DNA of 25,825 bases. It comes from UBA7332 sp051648105. Its GTDB lineage: Bacteria > Bacteroidota > Bacteroidia > Bacteroidales > UBA7332. The stretch covers positions 1 to 25,825 of the forward strand of contig JBOFEN010000038.1 in NCBI GenBank assembly GCA_051648105.1. The letters run 5' to 3'. This document shows positions 7,701-15,478 of the stretch, one piece after another (the first letter of the stretch is position 1; the number at the start of each line of letters is the position of its first letter). The position numbers and the translations under genes are program-made. The notes under the pieces were generated by a model. It made no database searches. It was not told where the DNA came from and saw only the letters and a program-made list of their open reading frames with translations.

Positions 7701-8380
7701 ACTATCCTATCTTTGACGAGGTGATGAAGCTTCCTGAGATTGAGATACACCTTAGTCAAGGTAGCGTGGATAACTCAGACTACACTCTACTTCGTCTATC
7801 CGATGATTCAAAAGAGGAGTACACTATTGGTAGAGATCTTTCAAAGATGACATCTCTAAACACCACCGCTTCTCAACTTCATACCACTAAGTGTGATGAG
7901 GCTATGATGGCAAACTCAATTACGTGGGAAGATCTAAAGAAGGGTATCAACATCAAGAGTGTTATCAAGCAGAATGGTCTTTCAACACTATCTATTGGGG
8001 AGAATGAGCTAACTGATGTTTCACACCTTTGGTTGATAGATCAAGAAGGAAAACATCATGACCTATTGGTTGAAGCATACACATTCGATGCTGAGATTGG
8101 AGAGTACAACTTCAGAATACAAGCTGAAATCATACCTCTTTCTAATGGTGAAGCTGATGTAGATAGAGTAAAGATATCATCTAATAACGGAGTTGTTACT
8201 ATTGATAATCTTCCTGAGAATGCTGAAGTGACACTATTTGACATCAACGGTAGAGCCATCAACAAGCAATCTAATAGCTCTTCAGCAATGGTTAGCTTAG
8301 ATGCAAACAACGAAAAAGTTGTTATCCTAGAGGTTAAGCACAGTGGTAAAAAGCAACACTACAAAGTTGCAGTAAACTAA
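4769..8380 (+). CDS. Secreted beta-helix repeat surface protein with T9SS type A sorting domain
   Basis: From this ATG the protein has 1203 residues. I chose it because MNKAKLILLLSATSLSVSA is a compact signal peptide with cleavage after VSA; an in-frame ATG at 4754 would add only MKGKL. Residues about 22-120 form the cap typical of Bacteroidetes beta-helix proteins (EYWIANGDYSI, LIGGFSGDENSINDR). Residues 170-504 are seven repeats of 47-48 residues, each with two FxxN turns and an NGPV or GVI turn, like the FxxN/GGAI repeats of chlamydial Pmp proteins. Degenerate rungs continue to about 620. A separate module at about 745-1000 includes WHFISFPF and GWNLVTNPYASHYN. The last 75 residues (VKISSNNGVVTIDNLPENA, DINGR, final VAVN) form a Por secretion (TIGR04183-like) sorting domain. 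It is predicted to be exported by T9SS and anchored at the cell surface. Its ligand is unknown; adhesin is an inference. Confidence 0.88.
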   Translation: MNKAKLILLLSATSLSVSANEIVYIKHANSSPNAWSNKNNVKTITSFDNFDFTQNGEYWIANGDYSITKELNAKDGVKLIGGFSGDENSINDRLRSDINGDGITSAWEFSFSTKITANGNRHTMFPENNLDNVRIDGLSILNTNHGDKESIIKTSNPITLSNSIISGNRGGNRSIMSVGDLIIEGCKFDNNSTNTNNGLIIASSIIILDSYFESNNGDNGAVLNVTNNTTVRNSKFNNNKTTNNKGVIGTYDALIEESIFENNQGHNGPVLSISNRCYIIKSVFENNSTTNDKGVIAAKTAIIEESIFNSNKGQNGPVINISDEISITDIKFYNNTTTNDRGIITATSGSIDNSIFDSNNGDNGPVIKFHNSSNISNSNFYNNITKNSLGVIASKSGTIENCNLMSSVSNNGSILYYNDWINIISTNLTNSKVAGNEGLIKSNLISIDKCSFEANEGRNGPILSIKKDGYIKASTFRYNISQDHQNIVSAEYASIEDCIFESNSTGKTTVQLDNSKLQRSIFDSNIAKNVSGAIIANSSTIDNIIVRNNQKNAIQLNGSCIMQYSLIHNNYDNNNYAIVVKNNNNKLAHLTVTNNYGGGIDFENNHCEMYNSVLLGNRNSSNQLVNITTKNGSGSISHIAVDNSESVSGGGTNNITGLITPKQADCFFIPTSFVGQSSNQDQELEISKSNWRLRILSPLVETGSENMSWFLTKDLDGKEVSTDRRRDIGCYRHTTVLEPITVVANPKEEVLITQDISYDTIQINKDRNGLSGAILNMSDESIVENSRLTVDVEPGAWHFISFPFQVEEIIVDGNSNPNYYEHFRLRMFSSDRYAAGEAIFWGDLGPSGDIAANYIPRIKTEYGYIFAVNSNTYDRSKDVRVTFVAPKNNNEILKNYDISVDVVSQSDVKPSKRGWNLVTNPYASHYNAEALGIDAMVWNNLTKRYELTDEIKPFESFFVQVDESKELDFYSIARISHHYPIFDEVMKLPEIEIHLSQGSVDNSDYTLLRLSDDSKEEYTIGRDLSKMTSLNTTASQLHTTKCDEAMMANSITWEDLKKGINIKSVIKQNGLSTLSIGENELTDVSHLWLIDQEGKHHDLLVEAYTFDAEIGEYNFRIQAEIIPLSNGEADVDRVKISSNNGVVTIDNLPENAEVTLFDINGRAINKQSNSSSAMVSLDANNEKVVILEVKHSGKKQHYKVAVN
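5276..6280 (+). repeat. Seven tandem 48-residue (144-bp) coding repeats
   Basis: Repeat units begin at 5276, 5417, 5561, 5705, 5849, 5993 and 6137. The first is 47 residues and the other six are exactly 48 by my count. The consensus is GxNGPVLxIS, then a variable strand, xSxFxNNxTTNxKGVI, a second strand, IExSIFxxNN. Each unit is two beta-helix rungs of about 24 residues. The repeats have diverged strongly at DNA level (synonymous and non-synonymous), so this is an old expansion rather than a recent slippage tract. Confidence 0.85.
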
Positions 8381-8382
8381 AT

Positions 8383-8437
8383 ACAAAAAAAGAGAGGCGA
8401 ATAATGAATAGCTCATTATTCGCCTCTCTATTTGTAT
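8383..8437. terminator. Bidirectional terminator between convergent genes
   Basis: A perfect 17-bp stem (8391-8407 with 8413-8429, 5-nt loop) sits between the surface-protein stop (8380) and the TonB-receptor stop (8449). On the left it is flanked by an A7 run, which gives a U-tract for minus-strand transcripts. On the right TATTTGTAT provides a weaker T-rich tail for the plus strand. An outer ATACAAA/TTTGTAT pairing can extend the stem. Confidence 0.9.
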
Positions 8438-8448
8438 ATCTACAATTA

Positions 8449-10848
8449 TCAAAACTCAGCTGAGAGTCTCAAATTGATCTGAAATGAAGTTAGATAATTA
8501 GGAACCGCATATTGGTTACCATGAACATCACTAACCCAGTAATATGAATTTACGTTCTTGAAGTTTATTATATTAAACAGATCCAGAGCAATCCAGATAG
8601 ATTTAAAGTGCTCAAAAAAGCCACTCCTCATTATCTTATCACTAGTTCCTACCAATTGTCTAGAAACTCCACAGTCAATCCTCTTATAAGAAGGTGTTCT
8701 GAAATAACCATTCTCTCGCCCAGCATGAGGTGCCGAAACAGGAGTCCCATCAGCCAAGATAGCTTTCATACTAAACTTATACTTGGGATTTCCTGGAAAA
8801 TAATCCTGATAAAATAGAGAAAAACTGTATCTCTGATCTGTTGGACGAGGAACCCATACCCCGTTTATTTTCTCCTTTGAGCTCATCAACGAGAAGCTGA
8901 CCCAAGAGTCTGTACCCGGCACAAACTCACCAAAGAGTTTAAAGTCAACTCCAGTAGAGTAACCATTTGCAAGATTATCCCCATAATACCTTATCCTAAC
9001 ATTATCAACGCTATATGGTATCAACCTATCCATTGCCTTATAGTAAACCTCAGTTGTGAACCTAAATGGTCTAGAGTCCCATCTGAAATTTAGATCCCCT
9101 CCAGCTATAAATTGTAAAGAGCGCTGTGATTTAATCTTATCATTAAGCCTCACTGATACATTTCCATCTACATTTACCGTATCTCGAAACTCCTTATAGA
9201 ATGGTGATTGGTGATATACACCCGTAGCAAAACGGAAAGTAAAATCAGGCTTACTATGAGGTATAAAGGAGATAGAGGCTCGAGGCGATGCGATGAATTC
9301 ACTATTATAACTCCAATAAGCAAATCTAACTCCAGCTGTAGCACTCCAGAGTCCAGACCTATTTACCCATCTATAATGATCTTGCACGTATGCCTGATAC
9401 CTATTAGATGAGAGATCATTCTTTGATCTAAGATTATAATATACATTTACCTTGTCTCCAGTAGAAGGAACTGAGTAGCCAGCAGAGTCACGCATCTCCC
9501 ACTCCCTCATTCTATCCATTATTCTCTCCTGTTGGTATGAGGCACCCCAATTGATCTGATGCGAACCAAGTTTTGACTCACCACTATGTCCTACATTAAT
9601 AACCCTTGCCTTAAGATAGTTTCTAGCATGCTCGTGATAAGTACCAATACCGCTTGTTTCACCCTCACCCCCTAGTCCATCTACCTCACTAAGCCAATAC
9701 TCACCCTTAATATCATAGGTCTCCTTCTCACTCGTAGCAAATGTTGAGAAATTAAGACCCAACTTAGTGTTATCATCAAGCTTATAGTTCAATGTATATG
9801 CCCCCATGATAGTTTGAAAGAGATCCTCCTCTTTACCATCAAAGTAGACTTTGAACTTCTTAGCATTAGCATAATTACCAAACTGAGTAGACCTCTCCTG
9901 AGGAGTGAAATTATACTCATTATTAGATATATTACCTAAGAATGTCATATCCCATTTAGATGAGGGACTCCAGGTCAAATAGGTCTGATAGTCTAAATAT
10001 GAAGGATCATACTCACCCTTCTCTTGAAGTGAACTCAAAAGGGTTGTATTCTTTTTAAACCTCACACCATGCATCTGAGTAAAATTACCCTTCGAATGAC
10101 CAATATAGCCACTAGCCCCGAGTAGGCTTCCAGATATTGCTGCCTCAAAAGAGGTAGGACGCTTATATGATATATCAAGCACAGAAGCCATCTTATCACC
10201 ATACTTAGCATCATATCCACCTGCAGAGAATTCAACCTCCCCTACCATATCAGGATTGATAATACTCAATCCCTCCTGCTGACCAGCTCGAATAAGTATA
10301 GGTCGATAAACCTCAATGCCATTTATATAAACGCTATTTTCATCAAAGTTCCCTCCCCTAACAGAGTATTGAGAACTCAACTCATTATTTGAATTAACCC
10401 CTGCAAAGGTCACAATCAGAGACTCAATACTACCTCCAGAAGCATCTGGAAGATATCTCATCTTGTTGACATCAACCCTTTGCATAGAGCCTGTCTGACG
10501 TCTACTCTCTGTAATTGTTACCCCTCCAAGCTCCTCAGAAATGGGTTCCATCGTAATATTGATAAAATAGTCTTGCTGAGATGGGGGGAAACTCCTTGCA
10601 CACTTCTCATAACCCAAGTACGAGAAAAGCAAGTCTGTAGTATCAGCTGATGAGACCATCATCTCAAAGTAACCACTACTTGTAGAAGTAGTACCTATAT
10701 CTGAACCTACCTTAATAATATTAGCTGATTCAATAGGTGTCCTCTTCTCATCAAACAGATATCCAAATATCTTTATTTGCCTCTGTGCAGAGACAATACA
10801 GATAGTATTAATTAGCAGAAAGAGTAATAGTGAAGATCTTTTTATCAT
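8449..10848 (-). CDS. TonB-dependent outer-membrane receptor
   Basis: The 799-residue protein has a signal peptide (MIKRSSLLLFLLINTICIVSA, then Q). A CarboxypepD_reg-like domain follows at about 25-105 (IFGYLFDEKRTPIESANI, GTTSTSSGYFEM, LLFSYLGYE). The plug domain is at about 120-235, with SVRGGNFDENSVYINGIEVYRP and SAGGYDAKYGDKMASVLDI. The rest is a beta-barrel with many alternating aromatic strands, ending NLRLSAEF with the terminal Phe expected by the BAM machinery. It should import a ligand across the outer membrane using TonB energy. No SusD-like partner lies beside it, so it is not a typical Sus pair; the substrate is unknown. Only 98 bp separate it from aspS upstream, with a terminator-like hairpin in between and no clear TAnnTTTG box, so its promoter is unresolved. 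Confidence 0.9.
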   Translation of the reverse strand: MIKRSSLLLFLLINTICIVSAQRQIKIFGYLFDEKRTPIESANIIKVGSDIGTTSTSSGYFEMMVSSADTTDLLFSYLGYEKCARSFPPSQQDYFINITMEPISEELGGVTITESRRQTGSMQRVDVNKMRYLPDASGGSIESLIVTFAGVNSNNELSSQYSVRGGNFDENSVYINGIEVYRPILIRAGQQEGLSIINPDMVGEVEFSAGGYDAKYGDKMASVLDISYKRPTSFEAAISGSLLGASGYIGHSKGNFTQMHGVRFKKNTTLLSSLQEKGEYDPSYLDYQTYLTWSPSSKWDMTFLGNISNNEYNFTPQERSTQFGNYANAKKFKVYFDGKEEDLFQTIMGAYTLNYKLDDNTKLGLNFSTFATSEKETYDIKGEYWLSEVDGLGGEGETSGIGTYHEHARNYLKARVINVGHSGESKLGSHQINWGASYQQERIMDRMREWEMRDSAGYSVPSTGDKVNVYYNLRSKNDLSSNRYQAYVQDHYRWVNRSGLWSATAGVRFAYWSYNSEFIASPRASISFIPHSKPDFTFRFATGVYHQSPFYKEFRDTVNVDGNVSVRLNDKIKSQRSLQFIAGGDLNFRWDSRPFRFTTEVYYKAMDRLIPYSVDNVRIRYYGDNLANGYSTGVDFKLFGEFVPGTDSWVSFSLMSSKEKINGVWVPRPTDQRYSFSLFYQDYFPGNPKYKFSMKAILADGTPVSAPHAGRENGYFRTPSYKRIDCGVSRQLVGTSDKIMRSGFFEHFKSIWIALDLFNIINFKNVNSYYWVSDVHGNQYAVPNYLTSFQINLRLSAEF

Positions 10849-10864
10849 ACATATATTAGATATT

Positions 10865-10910
10865 AAAAAAAGAACGACGAGTTATAAATGAAACACTTAC
10901 AACTCGTCGT
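10865..10910 (-). terminator. Terminator (or attenuator) after aspS
   Basis: ACGACGAGTT (10874-10883) pairs perfectly with AACTCGTCGT (10901-10910). The run of seven A at 10865-10871 gives a U-rich tail on minus-strand RNA. It ends aspS transcription 37 bp after the stop. It lies only 17 bp upstream of the TonB-receptor start, so partial read-through could supply the receptor. Confidence 0.85.
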
Positions 10911-10946
10911 CTACTCTATATATAAGGTTAAATATATATCTATTTA

Positions 10947-12701
10947 CTATTGAGGTGCAACGATATTAAGACCAAGCTCTTTAAGCTGCGAATCATCAAT
11001 CAATGATGGAGCATCAATCATAACATCTCTTCCTGAATTATTCTTAGGGAATGCAATACAATCTCTAATAGAATCAAGTCCTGCAAGAATAGATACAAAA
11101 CGATCCAAACCAAAAGCAACACCACCGTGAGGAGGAGCACCATATTTGAATGCATTCATCAAGAAGCCAAACTGATATTGAGCTTGCTCCTCAGTGAAAC
11201 CAAGTACTTGGAACATCTTATTTTGAAGAGCACTATCGTGAATACGAATAGAACCACCTCCTAGTTCAACACCATTGATAACCAAATCATATGCATTTGC
11301 TCTTACTTCACCTGGGTTGCTATCTAACAGATGAGCATCCTCTGGTTTTGGAGCAGTGAATGGGTGGTGCATAGCGAAGAATCTCTCTGAATCCTCATCC
11401 CACTCAAGAAGTGGGAAGTCAACAACCCAAAGAGGAGCAAATACACTCTTATCTCTTAGGCCTAGACGCTGTCCCATCTCAAGACGAAGTTCACACAACT
11501 GCTTTTGTGCTCTCTTTGTCTCTCCTGGAAGTACAAGAATTAGATCACCTGGCTTAGCATCACAACGCTCAGCCCAAGCTTTAAGATCTTCTTGAGAATA
11601 GAACTTATCAACAGATGATTTGAAAGTTCCATCTGCCTCACAACGCACATAGATTAGACCTTTAGCACCAATCTGAGGACGTTTTACGAAATCTGTCAAC
11701 TCGTCAATCTGCTTACGCGTATAGCTTGCACAACCTGTTGCACAGATAGCACCTACATACTCAGCTGAATCAAATACGACAAAGTTGCGGCCCTCTGTTA
11801 GGTCCTTCAACTCAACAAACTTCATATCAAATCGAATATCTGGCTTATCAGAACCATAATATTTCATTGCCTCAGAATATGGCATGCGTGGGAATGCATC
11901 AACCATATCTACGTTTTTGATATATTTAAATAGATGCTTTGTCAAACCTTCAAACATAGATAGGATATCCTCCTGCTCAACAAAAGCCATCTCGCAGTCT
12001 ATCTGCGTAAACTCAGGTTGTCTATCTGCTCTTAAGTCCTCATCTCTAAAACACTTAACAATCTGGAAGTAGCGATCAAAACCAGAAACCATAAGTAGCT
12101 GTTTGAACACCTGAGGCGATTGTGGAAGAGCGTAAAACTCTCCTGGATTCATTCTTGAAGGAACAACAAAGTCCCTAGCTCCCTCTGGTGTAGACTTTAT
12201 CAACACAGGAGTCTCAACCTCCAAGAAGCGCTGATCATCCAAGAAACGACGAGTCTCAAATGCCAATTTGTGGCGAAGCTCTAAGTTCTTACGAACTGGA
12301 CTACGACGCAAATCTAAATATCTGTACTGCATACGCAACTCATCACCACCATCAGTCTCATCTTCGATAGTAAATGGTGGTACATCAGAGCCGTTTAAGA
12401 GTGTAAGGTTAGATACAATAATCTCAACCTCCCCTGTTGGGATATTACTATTCTTTGCAGAACGCTCCATAACAACACCTGTTGCTTGGATAACAAACTC
12501 TCGTCCTAGCTTATTTGCTTGGTCACACAATTCACTATTCTGTTCTTGATTGAAAACCAATTGAGTAATACCATAGCGATCACGAATATCAACAAATGAC
12601 ATCCCCCCCATTTTACGGATACGTTGTACCCAACCAGCCAAGGTTACCTCTTTTTGAACATCTGCCAATCGCAACTGTCCACATGTATGCGTTCTGTACA
12701 T
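10947..12701 (-). CDS. aspS: Aspartate--tRNA ligase
   Basis: This class IIb synthetase charges tRNA-Asp. The 584-residue product has the bacterial layout. The OB-fold anticodon domain is at about 1-105 (LAGWVQRIRKMGGMSFVDIRD). Motif 1 lies near 140-170, motif 2 is FRDEDLRADRQPEFTQ (218-233), the bacterial GAD insertion spans about 285-410, and motif 3 is GVAFGLDRFVSI (528-539), followed by CIAFPKNNSGRDVMIDAPS. The length matches bacterial AspRS (about 585-590). Whether it also charges tRNA-Asn cannot be decided here. It has its own consensus promoter (12792-12761) and a terminator after the stop, so it is probably monocistronic. Confidence 0.97.
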   Translation of the reverse strand: MYRTHTCGQLRLADVQKEVTLAGWVQRIRKMGGMSFVDIRDRYGITQLVFNQEQNSELCDQANKLGREFVIQATGVVMERSAKNSNIPTGEVEIIVSNLTLLNGSDVPPFTIEDETDGGDELRMQYRYLDLRRSPVRKNLELRHKLAFETRRFLDDQRFLEVETPVLIKSTPEGARDFVVPSRMNPGEFYALPQSPQVFKQLLMVSGFDRYFQIVKCFRDEDLRADRQPEFTQIDCEMAFVEQEDILSMFEGLTKHLFKYIKNVDMVDAFPRMPYSEAMKYYGSDKPDIRFDMKFVELKDLTEGRNFVVFDSAEYVGAICATGCASYTRKQIDELTDFVKRPQIGAKGLIYVRCEADGTFKSSVDKFYSQEDLKAWAERCDAKPGDLILVLPGETKRAQKQLCELRLEMGQRLGLRDKSVFAPLWVVDFPLLEWDEDSERFFAMHHPFTAPKPEDAHLLDSNPGEVRANAYDLVINGVELGGGSIRIHDSALQNKMFQVLGFTEEQAQYQFGFLMNAFKYGAPPHGGVAFGLDRFVSILAGLDSIRDCIAFPKNNSGRDVMIDAPSLIDDSQLKELGLNIVAPQ

Positions 12702-12760
12702 AGTAAGTTATTTTCTCGTATTAATTTTTCTTCTTATTTGCAACACTGCAAGGATTCGCA

Positions 12761-12792
12761 CAAAGTTAGCACAATTTTCATATTGGGCCAAA
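12761..12792 (-). promoter_or_regulatory. Consensus Bacteroidetes promoter of aspS
   Basis: Read on the minus strand, TTTG (12792-12789) is followed after exactly 20 nt by TAACTTTG (12768-12761). This matches both elements of the TTTG-N19-21-TAnnTTTG consensus. The predicted start is near 12754, giving a leader of about 50 nt. It is the best promoter in the window. Confidence 0.85.
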
Positions 12793-12900
12793 AAAGGAGC
12801 AATCTTATACAAAAAAGGATATCTATAGTTTACATTTTTCTACCTAAATGGCTCTTTAGGCCCACTACATAAATAACTAAATTGTATAATATTAATAAGA

Positions 12901-12942
12901 AAGTCATAGAAACTATCTAATAGCAGATAGCCTCTATGACTT
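12901..12942 (-). terminator. Hairpin terminator after the DUF3276 gene
   Basis: AAGTCATAGA (12901-12910) pairs perfectly with 12933-12942, and CTATCT (12913-12918) pairs with AGATAG (12925-12930) inside it. On the minus strand it lies 37 bp after the stop of the small gene and is followed by the AT-rich TTCTTATTAATATT. The tail is not a clean U-run, so efficiency is uncertain. Confidence 0.6.
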
Positions 12943-12979
12943 AATTAATGCAACTATATAAACCTATTATATGACAAAA

Positions 12980-13273
12980 TCACTGCTCTACGGTCTCACA
13001 TTCGTCATTATGTATAAAATCAATCACCTCTTGCAACCCTTCGGTAAATTTGATAAAATCCTCTTTGTATAAAAAGATCTTATGCTTCTCAAATTGTACT
13101 TGAAGATTATCACTCTCACCACTCACAACCTTTTTACTCTCTGTTATTGAAAGGAATAGATCCTCTTTTCTATTCTTTTTCACATCAAGATAGTAGATTC
13201 TCTTACCAGCCTTCACCGAACGAGAAAAAATAATATCCTGCTCTCTCAACTCATTTTTCTTTTCCGAAATCAT
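12980..13273 (-). CDS. DUF3276 family (Pur-alpha-like nucleic-acid-binding) protein
   Basis: The 97-residue protein matches the small Bacteroidetes DUF3276 family, whose fold is that of PUR repeats binding single-stranded DNA or RNA. Visible hallmarks are IIFSRSVKAGKRIYYLDVKK (14-33), LFLSITESKKVVSG (about 39-52), and FEKHKIFLYKEDFIKF (about 61-76). There is no signal peptide and many lysines, which suits a cytoplasmic nucleic-acid binder. It is transcribed away from dxs, with its own -7 box at 13331-13324, and a hairpin ends it before aspS. The specific target is unknown. Confidence 0.85.
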   Translation of the reverse strand: MISEKKNELREQDIIFSRSVKAGKRIYYLDVKKNRKEDLFLSITESKKVVSGESDNLQVQFEKHKIFLYKEDFIKFTEGLQEVIDFIHNDECETVEQ

Positions 13274-13323
13274 ATCAAATACATTTTTAAGGTTAAAACA
13301 GACTAACTAATATATGTTCGATT

Positions 13324-13331
13324 CAAATATA
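13324..13331 (-). promoter_or_regulatory. Probable -7 box of the DUF3276 gene
   Basis: On the minus strand the sequence is TATATTTG, a perfect TAnnTTTG, 51 bp upstream of the ATG. No TTTG is seen 19-21 nt further upstream, so only half of the consensus is present. Confidence 0.45.
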
Positions 13332-13503
13332 GAAATAAAGTTTTATTAATTGAGTTTTTTATTTGCTTATTTTTGAAAAAATATAAGTCTATCGGTTATT
13401 TATTATAACCACAATAGAATATATAGTACTCTAGAGCTTAAGCTTTATCTTAGTTTGAGGCTCTTTTATCTCTATAGCTAATCGATATTATAACTAAAAC
13501 TAC

Positions 13504-13511
13504 TATTTTTG
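13504..13511 (+). promoter_or_regulatory. Probable -7 box of dxs
   Basis: TATTTTTG matches TAnnTTTG and lies 26 bp before the dxs ATG. A clear -33 TTTG at the right distance is missing. The 13274-13536 divergent gap is otherwise very AT-rich and holds no recognisable gene. Confidence 0.45.
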
Positions 13512-13536
13512 TAAATTGTAAAATCAGAATAACCCT

Positions 13537-15423
13537 ATGAAACTACAACTCCTGCCACATATAGACACACCAGAAGATCTTCGCAAGCTCGATCAGAGCG
13601 AATTAGAGGCGGTGTGTTATGAATTGAGGCAATTTATTATAGATGACTTATCACATAACCCTGGACACTTTGCCTCTAGCCTTGGAGTAGTCGAACTAAC
13701 TGTCGCTCTACATTATGTTTATAATACACCATATGACAGAGTCGTTTGGGATGTTGGCCATCAAGCCTACAGCCATAAGATACTAACCTCTAGACGCGAC
13801 AATTTCCATACAAAAAGAAAACTCAATGGACTCAGTGGGTTTCCTTCAATCTTCGAGAGTGAATACGACGCGTTTACTGTTGGTCATGCCTCAACATCAA
13901 TATCCGCTGCACTGGGAATGTCAGTAGCCTCAAAACTCAACAATGAGACTAATAGGCATCACATCGCAGTAATTGGTGACGGCTCGATGACTGGCGGCCT
14001 CGCTTTTGAGGGATTAAACAATGCTAGCATCAACCCAAACAACCTACTTATTGTACTAAATGACAATGATATGGCTATTGACTCAAGCGTTGGCGGATTA
14101 AGCCAATACCTTGTATCACTGACCACATCAAAGACTTATAACAGATTTAGAAGGAAGCTCTACACGCTCCTTATGCAACACAATCTATTAAAAGAGGACA
14201 ATAAAGGATCAGTAACGAGGCTTACAAACAGCCTAAAGTCATTCTTGACTCAGCAGAGCAACTTCTTTGAAGGACTCAATATCAGATACTTTGGACCAAT
14301 AGATGGCAATGACATAAACCAACTCATTCGCACTCTTGAGGACATTAAAAGTATTGATGGGCCGAAGATCCTACATATAAAAACAAAGAAAGGAAAGGGA
14401 TACACACCTGCCGAGGAGGAGGCAACTATTTGGCATGCTCCTGGTAAATTTGATAAAAAGACAGGCAAGAGAGCTACTATATCCAAAGAGTCACCAATAG
14501 CCCCACTCTACCAAGATGTCTTCGGACTAACACTTGTGGAGTTAGCACAGATGAACAAACAGATAGTAGGCATCACCCCTGCCATGCCAACAGGTTGCTC
14601 AATGACCTATCTTATGAAGGAGATGCCAGAGCGATCATTCGATGTCGGCATTGCAGAAGGTCACGCTGTTACATTCTCAGCTGGATTGGCCAGAGAGGGC
14701 AAAATGCCATTTTGTAATATATACTCCTCTTTTATGCAACGAGCCTATGACAATGTGATACACGATGTGGCTCTACAAAATCTAGATGTTGTATTCTGCC
14801 TCGACAGAGCAGGTATTGTAGGAGAAGATGGGCCAACACACCACGGAGCTTTTGACCTTGCCTACTTCAGACCAGTACCCAATCTGACGATTGCCTCACC
14901 GATGAACGAGCACTACTTGAGACACCTCATGTACACAGCCCAGATTCCTGGACATGGTCCATTCGTTATTCGATATCCACGAGGGCGTGGAGAACTAGTC
15001 GAGTGGTCAGCTCCTATGGAGAGGCTAGAAGTTGGTAAGGGTAGAAAAGTTAGAGATGGTCAGACAGTAGCAATTGTTTCAATTGGACCTCTAGGAGAAA
15101 GAGCTCTCAAAGCTGCTGCTAAAGCCGAAGAGCTTGGCTTCTCTGTTGCTGTTTTCGACATGATATGGCTAAAACCTATTGATTGTGATATCCTACACCA
15201 AGTTGGTTCAAACTTCAAAAAGATTATCACTCTTGAAGATGGAACAACAACTGGCGGATTAGGAACTGCTGTCATAGAGTTTATGTCTGAAAATGGCTAC
15301 TCTCCTAAAATCAAGAGATTGGGTATACCTGATAAGTTTATCACTCACGGAAGTGTAAATGAGCTACACTCGATATGCGGATATGATGAAGCCGGAATAG
15401 TTAAAGCTATCACAGAGATATAA
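13537..15423 (+). CDS. dxs: 1-deoxy-D-xylulose-5-phosphate synthase
   Basis: DXS condenses pyruvate and glyceraldehyde 3-phosphate using thiamine diphosphate, the first step of the MEP isoprenoid pathway. It also feeds thiamine and pyridoxal synthesis. The 628-residue protein is full length. It shows HNPGHFASSLGVVELTVALHYV (His44 equals the catalytic His49 of E. coli), WDVGHQAYSHKIL, and VGHASTSISAALG. The ThDP/Mg site is GDGSMTGG (147-154) with Asn175. Glu374 in GIAEGHAVTF is the cofactor-activating Glu. The C-terminal transketolase domain includes LEDGTTTGGLGTAV. It stands alone on the plus strand with its own -7 box and a strong terminator. Confidence 0.97.
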   Translation: MKLQLLPHIDTPEDLRKLDQSELEAVCYELRQFIIDDLSHNPGHFASSLGVVELTVALHYVYNTPYDRVVWDVGHQAYSHKILTSRRDNFHTKRKLNGLSGFPSIFESEYDAFTVGHASTSISAALGMSVASKLNNETNRHHIAVIGDGSMTGGLAFEGLNNASINPNNLLIVLNDNDMAIDSSVGGLSQYLVSLTTSKTYNRFRRKLYTLLMQHNLLKEDNKGSVTRLTNSLKSFLTQQSNFFEGLNIRYFGPIDGNDINQLIRTLEDIKSIDGPKILHIKTKKGKGYTPAEEEATIWHAPGKFDKKTGKRATISKESPIAPLYQDVFGLTLVELAQMNKQIVGITPAMPTGCSMTYLMKEMPERSFDVGIAEGHAVTFSAGLAREGKMPFCNIYSSFMQRAYDNVIHDVALQNLDVVFCLDRAGIVGEDGPTHHGAFDLAYFRPVPNLTIASPMNEHYLRHLMYTAQIPGHGPFVIRYPRGRGELVEWSAPMERLEVGKGRKVRDGQTVAIVSIGPLGERALKAAAKAEELGFSVAVFDMIWLKPIDCDILHQVGSNFKKIITLEDGTTTGGLGTAVIEFMSENGYSPKIKRLGIPDKFITHGSVNELHSICGYDEAGIVKAITEI

Positions 15424-15425
15424 TT

Positions 15426-15478
15426 AAAAACAAGAATGGCATAGAGCAATTAAATTACTCTATGCCATTCTTGTTTTT
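15426..15478. terminator. Bidirectional terminator between dxs and the SDR gene
   Basis: A perfect 21-bp stem (15426-15446 with 15458-15478) with an 11-nt loop starts with A5 and ends with T5, so it can work in both directions. Its right arm overlaps the SDR stop codon at 15477-15479. Confidence 0.93.

Noticed and set aside
12624..12872. 82-codon plus-strand open frame over the aspS start and promoter
   Set aside because: It overlaps the aspS 5-prime end and its consensus promoter, and the product has no recognisable features.
12702..12979. tRNA or other structured RNA gene in the aspS upstream gap
   Set aside because: I found no cloverleaf or T-loop motif; the gap is explained by the aspS promoter and the DUF3276 terminator.
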